64,000 bases of DNA from Mesorhizobium sp. J8 (GTDB lineage: Bacteria; Pseudomonadota; Alphaproteobacteria; Rhizobiales; Rhizobiaceae), in NCBI RefSeq assembly GCF_016591715.1, contig NZ_AP024109.1:4650001-4714000 (forward strand). The letters are read 5' to 3'. The notes beneath the pieces were generated by a model. That model made no database searches. It worked only from the letters and a program-made list of their open reading frames with translations, and had not been told where the DNA came from. A program made the position numbers and the translations under genes. Of this stretch, positions 18,240 to 27,155 are shown in pieces (positions within the stretch are counted from its first letter, which is position 1; every line of letters starts with the position of its first letter).

Positions 18240-18494
18240 GTCAGTTCCCCTGTGTTTGGAAGGCACATCCTGCGACGCACTCTTGGTCGCGCCGACTGGT
18301 CCGCTGCGGGCGGCTTAGCGCTGGTGCATGTCGTCGTTGTGTCAACTTTGGAGGTCACCGATCGATAAGTAAAATCTATTTATTTTATGACAGACAAGCC
18401 TGAGCTGATATTTGTCACGAAACTGTCGCATGGCCACTGCAGGCGTCTTCTCCGGCACGCTTGGTTACGGTTCTTCACGCAAGCGACGGACTTT
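18240..18494. promoter_or_regulatory. Promoter region of phnS with AT-rich motif
   Basis: No gene is seen in these 255 bases. At 18369-18386 lies GTAAAATC-TAT-TTATTTT, in an AT-rich patch that stands out in GC-rich DNA, with GATCGAT next to it at 18360-18366. The region upstream of phnW has GTAAAATC-G-TTATTTT at 26193-26208 with GATCGAT also nearby. Both precede minus-strand phosphonate genes, which suggests a common activator, most simply the LysR protein at 26277. Confidence 0.5.
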
Positions 18495-19505
18495 TCAGAG
18501 AAATTCGACGCCCGCCGTCTGCGCGCGCAAACGCGGATCCCGCGAGCGGATCGTCACCGGCCTGCCCTCGAGCACCTCGAAGCAGCGAGCCAAAGTGTCG
18601 TCCTCGAGCCGCTGCATCGCCTCATATGTGAAGAAGGTGAGGTGCGGAAACAGGATCACATTGTCGCGATCGAAAAGCGCGCTCATCGGATGACCGGATC
18701 TGGTCAGCGGCTCCAGCGAGTAGACGTCGAGCCCGGCACCGGCGATGCGCCCGGCAACGATCGCCTCGACAAGCGCGGCTTCCTCGACGATGGCTCCGCG
18801 CGAGACGTTGATGAGGATCGACGAAGGCTTCATGCAAGCAAGTTCTTGCGCGCCGATGAGACCGTGCGTGTCATCGTTCAGAACGCAGTGGATCGAGACG
18901 AAATCGCAAACCCGCAGCATCGCTTGCAGATCGTCGGCTTTCTCGATGCCGGCAGCCTGCATCGTCGCCGCGTCGACGCCAGGATCGAAGCCGAGCACCC
19001 TTGCCCGGAACCCCTGCCCCGCCATGCGCGCCATGCTGCGGCCGATCTTGCCGCAGCCGACCAACCCAAGCGTGGCGCCGGCGATATCGCGTCCCAGCCA
19101 GCGCTGCTCGGGCCAAATCCAACCGTCGCGCGAAACCGCCGCGGTGATTGCCGGCAGCCGCTTCGCCAGCGCTATCAACAGCGCGAACGCCCCTTCCGCA
19201 ACAGTCTCTTCCGCATATTCGGGAACATTGACGACGGGAATGCCGCGCCGCATCGCCGCCTTTATGTCGATGGCATCGATGCCGACGCCGTATTTGACGA
19301 TGCCCTTGAGTTGTCGCGCCGCCTCGATGACCCGCGCGGTGATCGGCGTGTAGCACATCAGGATGAGGTCGGCGTCGGCGACCGCCGCCATCAGTTCGGC
19401 TTCCGGAGTGCCGTCCGGCAACGTCACCAGCTCGACGCCGCGCGCCCTCAAGCCCGCGTCGATGCCGGGGCATTCGAGCTCGCTGTCGGTGCGGACGGCC
19501 TTCAT
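18495..19505 (-). CDS. D-isomer-specific 2-hydroxyacid dehydrogenase in the phosphonate block
   Basis: 336 residues. The NAD-binding motif is GLVGCGKIGRSMA near residue 145. The catalytic triad is present: Arg in NVSRGAIV, Glu in DVYSLEP and His in LFPHLTF. These enzymes reduce 2-keto acids or oxidise D-2-hydroxyacids with NAD(P). The gene follows the PbfA-like gene by five bases, so it is part of the phosphonate operon, perhaps handling a phosphonate keto or hydroxy acid. The substrate is not readable. Confidence 0.8.
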   Translation of the reverse strand: MKAVRTDSELECPGIDAGLRARGVELVTLPDGTPEAELMAAVADADLILMCYTPITARVIEAARQLKGIVKYGVGIDAIDIKAAMRRGIPVVNVPEYAEETVAEGAFALLIALAKRLPAITAAVSRDGWIWPEQRWLGRDIAGATLGLVGCGKIGRSMARMAGQGFRARVLGFDPGVDAATMQAAGIEKADDLQAMLRVCDFVSIHCVLNDDTHGLIGAQELACMKPSSILINVSRGAIVEEAALVEAIVAGRIAGAGLDVYSLEPLTRSGHPMSALFDRDNVILFPHLTFFTYEAMQRLEDDTLARCFEVLEGRPVTIRSRDPRLRAQTAGVEFL

Positions 19506-19510
19506 CGGGC

Positions 19511-20857
19511 TCAGGCTGCCAGCACGGCGGCCTCGACAATGTCGAGCGCCCGGTCGAGATCGGCGCGCGCAATCACCAGCGGCGGCGACAGCGTCAGCAC
19601 ATTGCCCTGGCTGATCTTGAAGCTCAGCCCCTGGTCGAGGCAGCGATAATAGATTTTCTCGGCAAGCGCGCGCGCAGGCGTGCGGCTCGCCTTGTCCTCT
19701 ACCATCTCGACGCCGAACATCAGCCCCCTGCCCCTGACATCGCCGACGAAAGGCGAGCGCTGCATGAGGTCGTTCATGCGGGCGAGCGCATGGGCGCCAA
19801 GCTCGGCCGAGCGTTCGACCAGCCCTTCCTCGCGGATGATGGCGATGGTGGTGAGCGCGGCGCGCGCGGTGACCGGGTTCTTCTCATGCGTATAGTGGCC
19901 GATCGCATAGTCGCCGGCGACGTCGAGGTCGCGGCGCGCGATCACCGAAGCGATCGGCAGGATGCCGCCGCCGAGCGACTTGCCGAGCACGATGATGTCG
20001 GGCGTGACCCCGTCATGCTCGGAGGCGAAGAACTTTCCGGTCTTGCCGAGCCCGGTCGGGATCTCATCGAAGATGAGCAGCGTGCCGTGCCGGTCGCAGG
20101 CTTCGCGCACCGCTTTCCAGAAGCCCGGTGCCGGCACCAGCGGCGTCGCGCGCATCGGCTCGGCGATGAAGGCGGCGAAGTCGCCTTCGCGCCCCAGCAC
20201 GTAGGAAATCATGCTCGCGCAGGCGCGTGCCGACTCCTCCAGCGAATTGGTGCCGTACGGGCAATTGTGCGGCGCCCAGGGCGCGACATGCTCGGTGCCG
20301 GGCAGCAGCGGCCCGGCGATACCGGAGCGGAACGTCGCCTCGCCGCCGACGCTGGACGCGCCGAAGCCCGCGCCGTGGAAAGCATCCCAGAACGACAAGG
20401 TCTTGAACCGGCCGGTCGCCGCGCGCGCCAGCTTCAGCGACACCTCTATGGCATCCGAGCCACCGGTCGTGAACAGCACCTTGCCGAGGTCGCCCGGCGC
20501 CAGCGCGCCGAGCGTCTCGGCGAGTTCCACCGCCGGCTCGCAGGTGAAGCGGCGCGGCGCGAATGGCAGCTCGTCCATCTGCCTGGCGATAGCTTCTTTG
20601 AGCCGTGGATGGCCGTAGCCGATATGGTGGACGCTGTTGCCATGGAAATCCATGTAACGGCGCCCGGCGGTGTCCTCGATCCAGATCCCTTCGGCCTTGG
20701 CGATGGCCGAGACGCAAGGGCTGGAAAGGCTCTGGTGCAGGAATGCGTCGGCGTCGCGCCGCAACAGCGCCTGCGAAGGAGCATGGTTTTGCCTGGCACT
20801 CCATTCCTGGCGGGCTGCGGCCTTGTTGGATTCGCCTTCGGTATGGACGAGCGTCAT
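19511..20857 (-). CDS. pbfA: Class-III-aminotransferase-fold PLP enzyme, probable PbfA-type 1-hydroxy-2-aminoethylphosphonate ammonia-lyase
   Basis: 448 residues. PLP residues are visible: D264 in LLIFDEIPTG and the Schiff-base lysine K293 in IIVLGKSLGGG. Fold type I enzymes of this branch in phosphonate operons include PbfA, which converts (R)-1-hydroxy-2-aminoethylphosphonate to phosphonoacetaldehyde and ammonia. Its product would feed PhnY next door. Its start overlaps the FAD oxidoreductase stop by four bases. The alternative is an ordinary omega-aminotransferase, but phnW already supplies the transaminase, which favours the lyase reading. Confidence 0.7.
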   Translation of the reverse strand: MTLVHTEGESNKAAARQEWSARQNHAPSQALLRRDADAFLHQSLSSPCVSAIAKAEGIWIEDTAGRRYMDFHGNSVHHIGYGHPRLKEAIARQMDELPFAPRRFTCEPAVELAETLGALAPGDLGKVLFTTGGSDAIEVSLKLARAATGRFKTLSFWDAFHGAGFGASSVGGEATFRSGIAGPLLPGTEHVAPWAPHNCPYGTNSLEESARACASMISYVLGREGDFAAFIAEPMRATPLVPAPGFWKAVREACDRHGTLLIFDEIPTGLGKTGKFFASEHDGVTPDIIVLGKSLGGGILPIASVIARRDLDVAGDYAIGHYTHEKNPVTARAALTTIAIIREEGLVERSAELGAHALARMNDLMQRSPFVGDVRGRGLMFGVEMVEDKASRTPARALAEKIYYRCLDQGLSFKISQGNVLTLSPPLVIARADLDRALDIVEAAVLAA

Positions 20858-21972
20858 TGGCCGAACAACTCCGTTATGGTCTCCTCGCCAAGCCCGAAGC
20901 CGGTGCTGGCGCCGGTGCCGCTGGTGACGATCACCAGTTGCACGTCCTCATGCGGGGTGTCGCGCAGCACGGCATTCTTCGCCGAAGCGTAGCTGCCGGT
21001 CCAGCGTGCGAGCACGCCTGGTACCGCGCCGAACAGTGTCTTGAACTCGCCCAGGATCAGCTGGTCGATTGCCTCCGATCCGAAAGGATCGAGCGTTAGC
21101 CCGTAGTGATGGGAATCGCCTACAACCAGCGATCCGTCGGCGCTCTGCACGACGATCAGGTGAACGCCGTTGGCCAAGGCCGCACCGCGGTCCTGGGTCA
21201 ATCTCTGCCGTAGCGCGCCTGCCTCGGGCAGACTGGCGAAGCCGCCGTAGCGCAGCAGGCTGAGATCGGACATCAGCGCCGACTGGAGCCGGAAACCGGG
21301 ATGGGCAAGGCGCAACATCTGCAGCTTGCAGCGCTGCACACCATGCTTGCCGATCAGTTCCGGATAAAGCGAGCTGAAATCGTCCCCCGGACAAACGACG
21401 ACCTTTGCGGCGTGAACACGTCCCGCGCTGGTCTCGACGAAGGGCGGAGCGATCTCCGTCACCGAGACGCCGGTGCGGAACACAACGCCATGCTTCTCAG
21501 CCAGGAACGATGCCAGCCGCGGCAGCACCTCGCGCGACTCCACGCGCAACTCGAACGGACTGTAGAGCCCGCCGATGATCGCCTTCTCGGCGAGGCCGGC
21601 TTGCTGCGCGGCAGCCTCGCGCGCCGTCAGAAGCTTGCATTCGCCGCCATGCTCGCCGGACTTGAATGTCTCCAGCAGCGCCAGCGCTTCCGGGCGCTGT
21701 GCCGCAATCAACTTGCCGCGATGCAGAATATCAATGCCGGCCTCGTTCGCGAGCTCGATCCAGATCTCGCGGCTGCGCTCCGCCAGCCGGCGCCCCGGCC
21801 CTGGCTCCTGCCCGGTAACGACGACGAGGCCGAAATTGCGGATCGAGGCGCCGTTCGCCTTCTGATCGCGATCGATGACGACGACGCGCAGGCCGCGCCG
21901 TGCGGCGGCCAGCGCATGCGCCAGCCCAAGGATACCGGAGCCGACAACGGCGAGATCGAAACTCTCCGTCAC
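20854..21972 (-). CDS. DadA-like FAD-dependent oxidoreductase of phosphonate operons
   Basis: 372 residues. The dinucleotide-binding motif VVGSGILGLAHALAAARRG is at residues 9-27, and a C-terminal FAD segment TSGTGASTGFGLGEE is at 350-364. It belongs to the DAO/DadA superfamily. A distinct clade of these proteins is found next to phosphonate genes (TIGR03364), and members named PbfC or PbfD are reported to oxidise aminoethylphosphonate or its N-methyl form to phosphonoacetaldehyde. That role fits here, between phnY and pbfA, but which substrate it takes cannot be told. Confidence 0.75.
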   Translation of the reverse strand: MTESFDLAVVGSGILGLAHALAAARRGLRVVVIDRDQKANGASIRNFGLVVVTGQEPGPGRRLAERSREIWIELANEAGIDILHRGKLIAAQRPEALALLETFKSGEHGGECKLLTAREAAAQQAGLAEKAIIGGLYSPFELRVESREVLPRLASFLAEKHGVVFRTGVSVTEIAPPFVETSAGRVHAAKVVVCPGDDFSSLYPELIGKHGVQRCKLQMLRLAHPGFRLQSALMSDLSLLRYGGFASLPEAGALRQRLTQDRGAALANGVHLIVVQSADGSLVVGDSHHYGLTLDPFGSEAIDQLILGEFKTLFGAVPGVLARWTGSYASAKNAVLRDTPHEDVQLVIVTSGTGASTGFGLGEETITELFGQ

Positions 21973-21977
21973 GGCGC

Positions 21978-23432
21978 TTACCAGGGCAGGGAGAAGGTCT
22001 TGATGTTGGTGTAGCTCTTCATCGCCTCGATGACGCCTTCCTTGTAGCCGTTGCCGGAGTCTTTGATGCCGCCGAAGGGGCTCATCTCGATGCGGTATCC
22101 CGGCACTTCCCAGATGTTGACGGTGCCGACCTTGAGGCCGGTGATGTATTTCTGCATGCGGCGGAAATCATTGGTGCAGACGCCCGACGACAGGCCGAAG
22201 GCAGTCGAATTCGACAGCCTGATCAGCGCCTCGTCATCGTCCGGCGCGCGCACGATCGGCACGATCGGCCCAAAGGTTTCCTCCATCACCAGCTCGGACT
22301 GGTGCGGCACGCGGTCGACCACGATCGGCGGCAGCAACGCGCCCCTGCGGCCTGGATCGTAGAGCACTTCGGCGCCCTGCTCAGCCGCCATGTGGACACG
22401 CTTCTCGAACAGCGCCGCGGCCTTCTCATGCACCACCGTGCCCAGTTGCGTTGCCGGCTCGCGCGGGTCGCCGAATTTGATGGCCTTGGCCCGCTCCAGC
22501 ACCATCGGCACGAAGCGGTCGGCGACCTTCTCCTGCACCAGGATGCGCTTCACCGCCGTGCAGCGCTGGCCGGAATTCTTTGTCGCGCCGGCGACCGCAA
22601 GATCGGCCGCCTTGGCAAGATCGCCATCCGAAAGATCGTTGAGGATGATCAGCGGATCGTTGCCGCCGAGCTCCAGCACCTGGCGCTTGTAGCCGGCCTT
22701 CGACGCGATCATCTTGCCGACCGGCACGCCGCCGGTGAAGGTGATGAGGTCGATATTGGGATTGGTGATCATCTCGTCGCCGATATCGGCAGGCCATCCG
22801 GTGACGACCGACAGCATTTCCGGCGGCAGGCCGGCCTCGTAGAGGATATCGGCCAGCATCAGCGCCGTGATCGGCGTCAGCTCCGTCGGCTTAACCACGA
22901 CGCAATTGTTGGTGGCGATCGCCGGCGCCACCTTGTGCGACACCATGTTGAGCGGATGGTTGAAGGGTGTGATGGCCGAGATCGCGTTGAGCGGCTCGCG
23001 GATGGTGAAGATCTTGCGCTGCTTGCCATGTGGGGTGAGATCGCAGGAAAAGATCTGCCCGTCGTCCTGGATGGCCAGCTGACCGCTCAAGGTAAAAACG
23101 TCGAAGGCGCGTCCGACCTCGTAGAGCGAATCCTGCTTGGAGATGCCTAGCTCCAGCGTGATGAGATCCGACAGCTCGTCCTTGCGCGCATTGAGCAGCT
23201 CGGCGGTCTTGAGCAGGATCTTCTGCCGCTCGTAGCGCGTCAACTTGGGCTGATAGGCGGCCGCGATCTCGAAGGCGCGCCGCGCATGCTCCGCACCGCC
23301 CGCCGGCACTGTGCCGATGACGGTGTCGTTCCAGGGGAAGCGCACTTCCAGCCTGCGCTCAGCATCGACCTTTTCCCCGGCGATGCGCATCGGCTCGTGG
23401 CGGACTTTGATGGCGGGATCGAGTTGGGTCAT
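21978..23432 (-). CDS. phnY: Phosphonoacetaldehyde dehydrogenase
   Basis: 484 residues from ATG 23432; the frame extends upstream through a repeat but without a ribosome site or family similarity. Aldehyde dehydrogenase features are intact: N159 in TPFNHPLN, E254 in LELGGNDP and the catalytic C291 in NSGQRCTAV, matching the numbering known for the Sinorhizobium meliloti PhnY. It oxidises phosphonoacetaldehyde to phosphonoacetate with NAD. Upstream is phnA, the next step, and upstream of that phnW, the step before. A 181-base inverted repeat separates phnY from phnA. Confidence 0.9.
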   Translation of the reverse strand: MTQLDPAIKVRHEPMRIAGEKVDAERRLEVRFPWNDTVIGTVPAGGAEHARRAFEIAAAYQPKLTRYERQKILLKTAELLNARKDELSDLITLELGISKQDSLYEVGRAFDVFTLSGQLAIQDDGQIFSCDLTPHGKQRKIFTIREPLNAISAITPFNHPLNMVSHKVAPAIATNNCVVVKPTELTPITALMLADILYEAGLPPEMLSVVTGWPADIGDEMITNPNIDLITFTGGVPVGKMIASKAGYKRQVLELGGNDPLIILNDLSDGDLAKAADLAVAGATKNSGQRCTAVKRILVQEKVADRFVPMVLERAKAIKFGDPREPATQLGTVVHEKAAALFEKRVHMAAEQGAEVLYDPGRRGALLPPIVVDRVPHQSELVMEETFGPIVPIVRAPDDDEALIRLSNSTAFGLSSGVCTNDFRRMQKYITGLKVGTVNIWEVPGYRIEMSPFGGIKDSGNGYKEGVIEAMKSYTNIKTFSLPW

Positions 23433-23464
23433 GTGGGTGGTTCCAGTCGTGGATATGTCGCGGG

Positions 23465-23645
23465 GTCGACCCCCACTCCGGCCCTTCGGGCCACCTCTCC
23501 CCCGATCGACGGGGGAGAGGAAATCAGTCGGCGTCGGCCCTTGTTCCTTCGCAGTCCAAAGCGCTGGGTAATCGACCGGGCGCCTTTCCTCTCCCGTCGA
23601 TCGTGGGAGAGGTGCCGGGGGAAGTCCGGCGGAGTGGGGGTCGAC
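23465..23645. repeat. Large inverted-repeat element between phnA and phnY
   Basis: The ends are a perfect 16-base inverted pair, GTCGACCCCCACTCCG (23465-23480) and its complement (23630-23645). The complementarity continues inwards in imperfect form: CACCTCTCCC...GATCGACGGGGGAGAGG on the left against CCTCTCCCGTCGATCGTGGGAGAGGTG on the right, leaving a middle of roughly 60 bases. No coding sense was found. It resembles the CTCTCCCC-type non-autonomous repeats scattered in rhizobial genomes. In RNA it would fold into a very long hairpin within the phn operon. Confidence 0.75.
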
Positions 23646-23655
23646 AGCGCCCAAC

Positions 23656-24912
23656 CTAAGCCTGCGCCGCCGCCATCGTCGCGTAGTAGAACGCATCGAA
23701 ATTCCGCAGCACCGGCTCGTTCGGCAGATCCGGCAGCACGCGGTTGACGATGAACGGCACTTCCTGCTCCGTCAGCCCGCCATGCGAGCGCAGCGGCTCG
23801 TCGAGCGCCGCCAGATTGTGCCGGTGCTCGGAGGTGCCGATCGTCTTGTTCTCGCCGGAGATCAGGATGATGTCGCCCATGCGGTCCTCGGGCAGCTCGA
23901 AGCGCGCGCAGCCTTCCTCGCGACCGAGCACCAGGATGATGTCCTCGACCTTGCGCAGCTTTGCCATCACCGCCTCGCGGTCCACGCCCTTGGGAAGGTA
24001 AGCGGTGGCGAAGGAACCCAGCGCCCCGTGATGCACGACATAGGGGTCGGTGATCGGCAGGATGACACGGGCGGCGTCCTTGCCCAGCCATTCGTCGAGC
24101 AGGTCCTGGACGTAGACCACGTTGGGCGAGCCGTCGGCATGGTGCTTCGGCTTCATGCCATGGTCGGCGGTGACGACGATCGCCGCACCCAGCGCATCCA
24201 GCTGCGCCAGATACTTGTCGAACATCTCGTAGAAGGCGTTGGCCTGGGGCACGCCCGGGGCGTATTTGTGCTGCACATAATCGGTGGTGGTGAGATACAT
24301 CACGTCCGGCCGGAATTCCTTCAGGAGTTGCACGCCGGCGGCGAAGACGAATTCCGACAGCTCGGCCGAATAGACCTCGGGCACCGGCAGGCCGAAATGC
24401 TTCGAAGCATTGTCGATGCCGTGCTCGGCTTTTGTCGTGATGTCGGACCTCTCGGCCGAGAAGCACATCGCCCGACCGTCGTCGAACTTCAGCCCCTTGC
24501 CGAGCAGCGCCCTGAGCTTGTCCTTGGCCGTCACCACCGCCACCTTGGCGCCGGCGTCGTAAAAGGCTTGGAACACCGTCGGCGCGCGCAGGAACTTCGG
24601 ATCGTTCATCATCACCTCCTCGCCCGTCTCCGGGTTGTAGAGGTAGTTGCCGCAGATGCCATGCACCGCCGGCGGCCGGCCGGTGGCGATCGACAGATTG
24701 TTGGGGTTGGTGAAGCTCGGGATCACCGAATGGGCGAAGCGCACCGTGCCCGTCTTCTTGATCCTTTCCAGTGCCGGCATCAGCCCGGCTTTGATCGCTT
24801 CATCGAGATAGGCCGGCTCGCAGCCGTCGAGGCAGATGGCGATGGCCGGCACGCGCGGCCAGGCATAGGAACGGCCATTGGCCGCGACGTTGACGGGAGA
24901 CATCTGGTTCAT
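23656..24912 (-). CDS. phnA: Phosphonoacetate hydrolase
   Basis: 418 residues of the alkaline-phosphatase/nucleotide-pyrophosphatase superfamily. The first zinc ligand is D29 in ICLDGCEP and the nucleophile is T68 in IPSFTNPNN. Further metal ligands appear in [12 protein letters not shown] and VVTADHGM. It cleaves the carbon-phosphorus bond of phosphonoacetate to acetate and phosphate, using two zinc ions. It lies 11 bases after phnW in the order known for S. meliloti phnW-phnA-phnY. No signal peptide is evident, so it works in the cytoplasm. Confidence 0.9.
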   Translation of the reverse strand: MNQMSPVNVAANGRSYAWPRVPAIAICLDGCEPAYLDEAIKAGLMPALERIKKTGTVRFAHSVIPSFTNPNNLSIATGRPPAVHGICGNYLYNPETGEEVMMNDPKFLRAPTVFQAFYDAGAKVAVVTAKDKLRALLGKGLKFDDGRAMCFSAERSDITTKAEHGIDNASKHFGLPVPEVYSAELSEFVFAAGVQLLKEFRPDVMYLTTTDYVQHKYAPGVPQANAFYEMFDKYLAQLDALGAAIVVTADHGMKPKHHADGSPNVVYVQDLLDEWLGKDAARVILPITDPYVVHHGALGSFATAYLPKGVDREAVMAKLRKVEDIILVLGREEGCARFELPEDRMGDIILISGENKTIGTSEHRHNLAALDEPLRSHGGLTEQEVPFIVNRVLPDLPNEPVLRNFDAFYYATMAAAQA

Positions 24913-24923
24913 TCGAAAACCTC

Positions 24924-26126
24924 TCAGGCGGCGAGCTTGGCGCGCTCGGCGATAGCGGCGGGGGATGGGGCGGCGGTGTCGACGCCCATTTCGTTCAGCG
25001 ACTGCGCTGCCGCTTCGACCACGCGGCGCATGACATGCTCGTCCATCTGGCCGATGCAGCCGATGCGGAAGGAGTCCACCACCGTGAGCTTGCCCGGATA
25101 GATGATGAAGCCCTTTTCCTTCATCAGTTCGTAGAAGCGGTCGAAGGCGAAATTCTCATGCGCCGGGTTGAAGAAGGTGACGATGATCGGCGACAGCCAG
25201 CGATCCTTGAGCAGCGTCTCGAAACCGAGCTCGCGCATGCCGGCCACCATGACGTCGCGGTTTCGCGTGTAGCGCGCGCCGCGTCCGGCAACGCCGCCCT
25301 CGGCCTCGTGCAGACGTAACGCCTCCAGGAAGGCCGCGACGACATGCGTCGGCGGCGTATAGCGCCATTGCCCGGTCTTGTTCATGTTCGTCCATTGCGC
25401 ATGGACGTCGAGCGACAGCGAGTGGCTGCGTCCCTTGGCGGCTTCGAGCTCGCTCTTGCGGGCGATGACGAAGCCGAAGCCCGGCACGCCCTCGATGCAT
25501 TTGTTGGCGGACGAAACCATCGCCTCATAGCGGATGTCGTTGACGTCGAGCGGGATGGCGCCGAACGCGCTCATGGAATCGACCAGAAGCTTGCGGCCAT
25601 TGGCATAGACGGCTTCCGATATCTCGGCGACCGGATTGAGGATGCCAGAGCTGGTCTCGCAGTGGATGGCGATCACATGCGTGATCGCGGGGTCGGCCCT
25701 CAGCGCCGTCGCCACCTCCTCGCCGCGCGGCGGCAGGTAGTCCCCCTTGTCGATCAGCGTGTAGGCGCGACCGATATATTCCATCGTCTGCGCGGCGCGC
25801 AGGCCGTAGGCGCCGTTGGCCAAAACCAGCACCTTGCCGTCCTTGGGCACGAACGAGCCTAGCATGGCCTCGACGCAGAAGGAGCCGCTGCCCTGCATGG
25901 GCACGCAGTCGAATTCGCCTCGGCTGTCACCGGTCAACGCCAGAAGGCGGCGGCGCAGCTCAGCGGTCATGGCGCGGAAATCGCCGTCCCAGGAGCCCCA
26001 GTCGCGCAGCATCGCCTGCTTGACGGCATAAGCCGTGGTGAGCGGGCCGGGAGTGAGCAGATAAGGTTCGCCCAGCGCTGGCGCATCCAGCGGCTTGGTC
26101 GCCGCAAATTTCGTCTCAGCGCGCAT
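24924..26126 (-). CDS. phnW: 2-Aminoethylphosphonate--pyruvate aminotransferase
   Basis: 400 residues from ATG 26126, preceded by GGGAGG; the upstream extension has no ribosome site. The N-terminal LLTPGPLTT, the PLP aspartate D183 in LVDSMSAFG and the Schiff-base lysine K209 in SSANKCIEG are as in PhnW. It moves the amino group of 2-aminoethylphosphonate to pyruvate, giving phosphonoacetaldehyde and alanine. The N-terminus carries about 15 more residues than the shortest family members. First gene of the phosphonate operon, divergent from a LysR regulator. Confidence 0.92.
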   Translation of the reverse strand: MRAETKFAATKPLDAPALGEPYLLTPGPLTTAYAVKQAMLRDWGSWDGDFRAMTAELRRRLLALTGDSRGEFDCVPMQGSGSFCVEAMLGSFVPKDGKVLVLANGAYGLRAAQTMEYIGRAYTLIDKGDYLPPRGEEVATALRADPAITHVIAIHCETSSGILNPVAEISEAVYANGRKLLVDSMSAFGAIPLDVNDIRYEAMVSSANKCIEGVPGFGFVIARKSELEAAKGRSHSLSLDVHAQWTNMNKTGQWRYTPPTHVVAAFLEALRLHEAEGGVAGRGARYTRNRDVMVAGMRELGFETLLKDRWLSPIIVTFFNPAHENFAFDRFYELMKEKGFIIYPGKLTVVDSFRIGCIGQMDEHVMRRVVEAAAQSLNEMGVDTAAPSPAAIAERAKLAA

Positions 26127-26276
26127 GCTGCCCTCCCACTTCGATCCTGTCATCGGAATATGACAGCCATTCTCAGCGGGCATGACATATTTGTAAAATC
26201 GTTATTTTGTATTGATGTATCGATCTGATCGATGCTACGACCGTAAGCCAGACGCGCCGCCAAGGGAGCCAAGCGA
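26127..26276. promoter_or_regulatory. Divergent phnW / LysR control region
   Basis: 150 bases between divergent starts. GTAAAATC-G-TTATTTT at 26193-26208 matches a motif upstream of phnS, and ATCGATCTGATCGAT lies at 26219-26233, closer to the LysR gene. This is the natural place for a LysR protein to repress itself and activate phnW. Direct promoter boxes cannot be assigned with confidence. Confidence 0.55.
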
Positions 26277-27146
26277 ATGCGCTATGTCCAGCTTAGGGCG
26301 TTTCACCAGGTCGCCATTTCCGGCGGCTTTTCGCGCGCGGCCGAGGCATTGTTCCTGACCCAGCCGGCGATTTCGGATCAGGTGCGCAAGCTCGAGGAAG
26401 AATATGATGTGCTCCTGTTCAACCGGAACAAGAAGCAGGTTACGCTGACCACCCAGGGCCAGAGGCTGCTCGAGATCACCCACCGCATGTTTGAGACCGA
26501 GCAGCAGGCGTTGGAATTGTTGACGGAATCGCGCGCGCTGCGGGCCGGCACGTTGCGCATCGTCGCCGACGCGGCGCACCACCTGCTGCACATCCTCGGC
26601 GCTTTTCGCGCCCGTTATCCCGGCGTCCAGGTTTTGCTGCGCTCCGGCAACACCGACACCGTCATCAGCAGCCTCTACAGCTACGAGGCCGATATCGGTG
26701 TGCTGCCAGAAGTACCATCGGGCCGCGATTTCGAGATGCTGAAGCTGAACTCCACGCCGATCATCGCCTTCGTGTCGGCCGATCATCCACTCGCGGCGAA
26801 AAAATCGCTGACGCTCAAGCAGTTGGCGCAGGAACCGCTGGTGATGCGCGAACGTGGCTCGAAGACGCGCAAGAAGCTCGAGGATCTTGCCGCGGCTTTG
26901 GAGATCGAGCTCAAGCCCGCGATCGAGGCCGAAGGCCGCGAGGCGGTGCGCGAGATCGTCGCCTCCGGCGCCGGGGTCGGCTTCGTCTCGGCGGCCGAGT
27001 TCGGTCACGATTCGCGGTTGGCCGAGATCGCGATCGACGCGCCGGAGACGCTGATGGACGAAGCGCTGATCTGCCTGCGCGAGCGCAGCGGCGGCAAGCT
27101 GGTGCGCGCCTTTTTGGACATGGCGCGCTCGATGTCGGGGGATTGA
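26277..27146 (+). CDS. LysR-family regulator of aminoethylphosphonate catabolism
   Basis: 289 residues, ATG at 26277. The N-terminal helix-turn-helix (QVAISGGFSRAAEALFLTQPAISDQVRKLE cut into residues 11-40) is standard LysR, and the rest is the type-2 periplasmic-binding-like ligand domain. It is divergent from phnW with 150 bases between starts, the usual position for the pathway activator. A LysR subfamily linked to aminoethylphosphonate catabolism is known (TIGR03339), and this protein fits it by context. The inducer is probably an aminoethylphosphonate or a pathway intermediate. Confidence 0.83.
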   Translation: MRYVQLRAFHQVAISGGFSRAAEALFLTQPAISDQVRKLEEEYDVLLFNRNKKQVTLTTQGQRLLEITHRMFETEQQALELLTESRALRAGTLRIVADAAHHLLHILGAFRARYPGVQVLLRSGNTDTVISSLYSYEADIGVLPEVPSGRDFEMLKLNSTPIIAFVSADHPLAAKKSLTLKQLAQEPLVMRERGSKTRKKLEDLAAALEIELKPAIEAEGREAVREIVASGAGVGFVSAAEFGHDSRLAEIAIDAPETLMDEALICLRERSGGKLVRAFLDMARSMSGD

Positions 27147-27155
27147 GTCCGGTTC

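Noticed and set aside
23433..23655. A possible N-terminal extension of phnY through the inverted repeat
   Set aside because: The frame is open, but the extension is made of repeat sequence, has no ribosome site and lengthens the enzyme far beyond its family.
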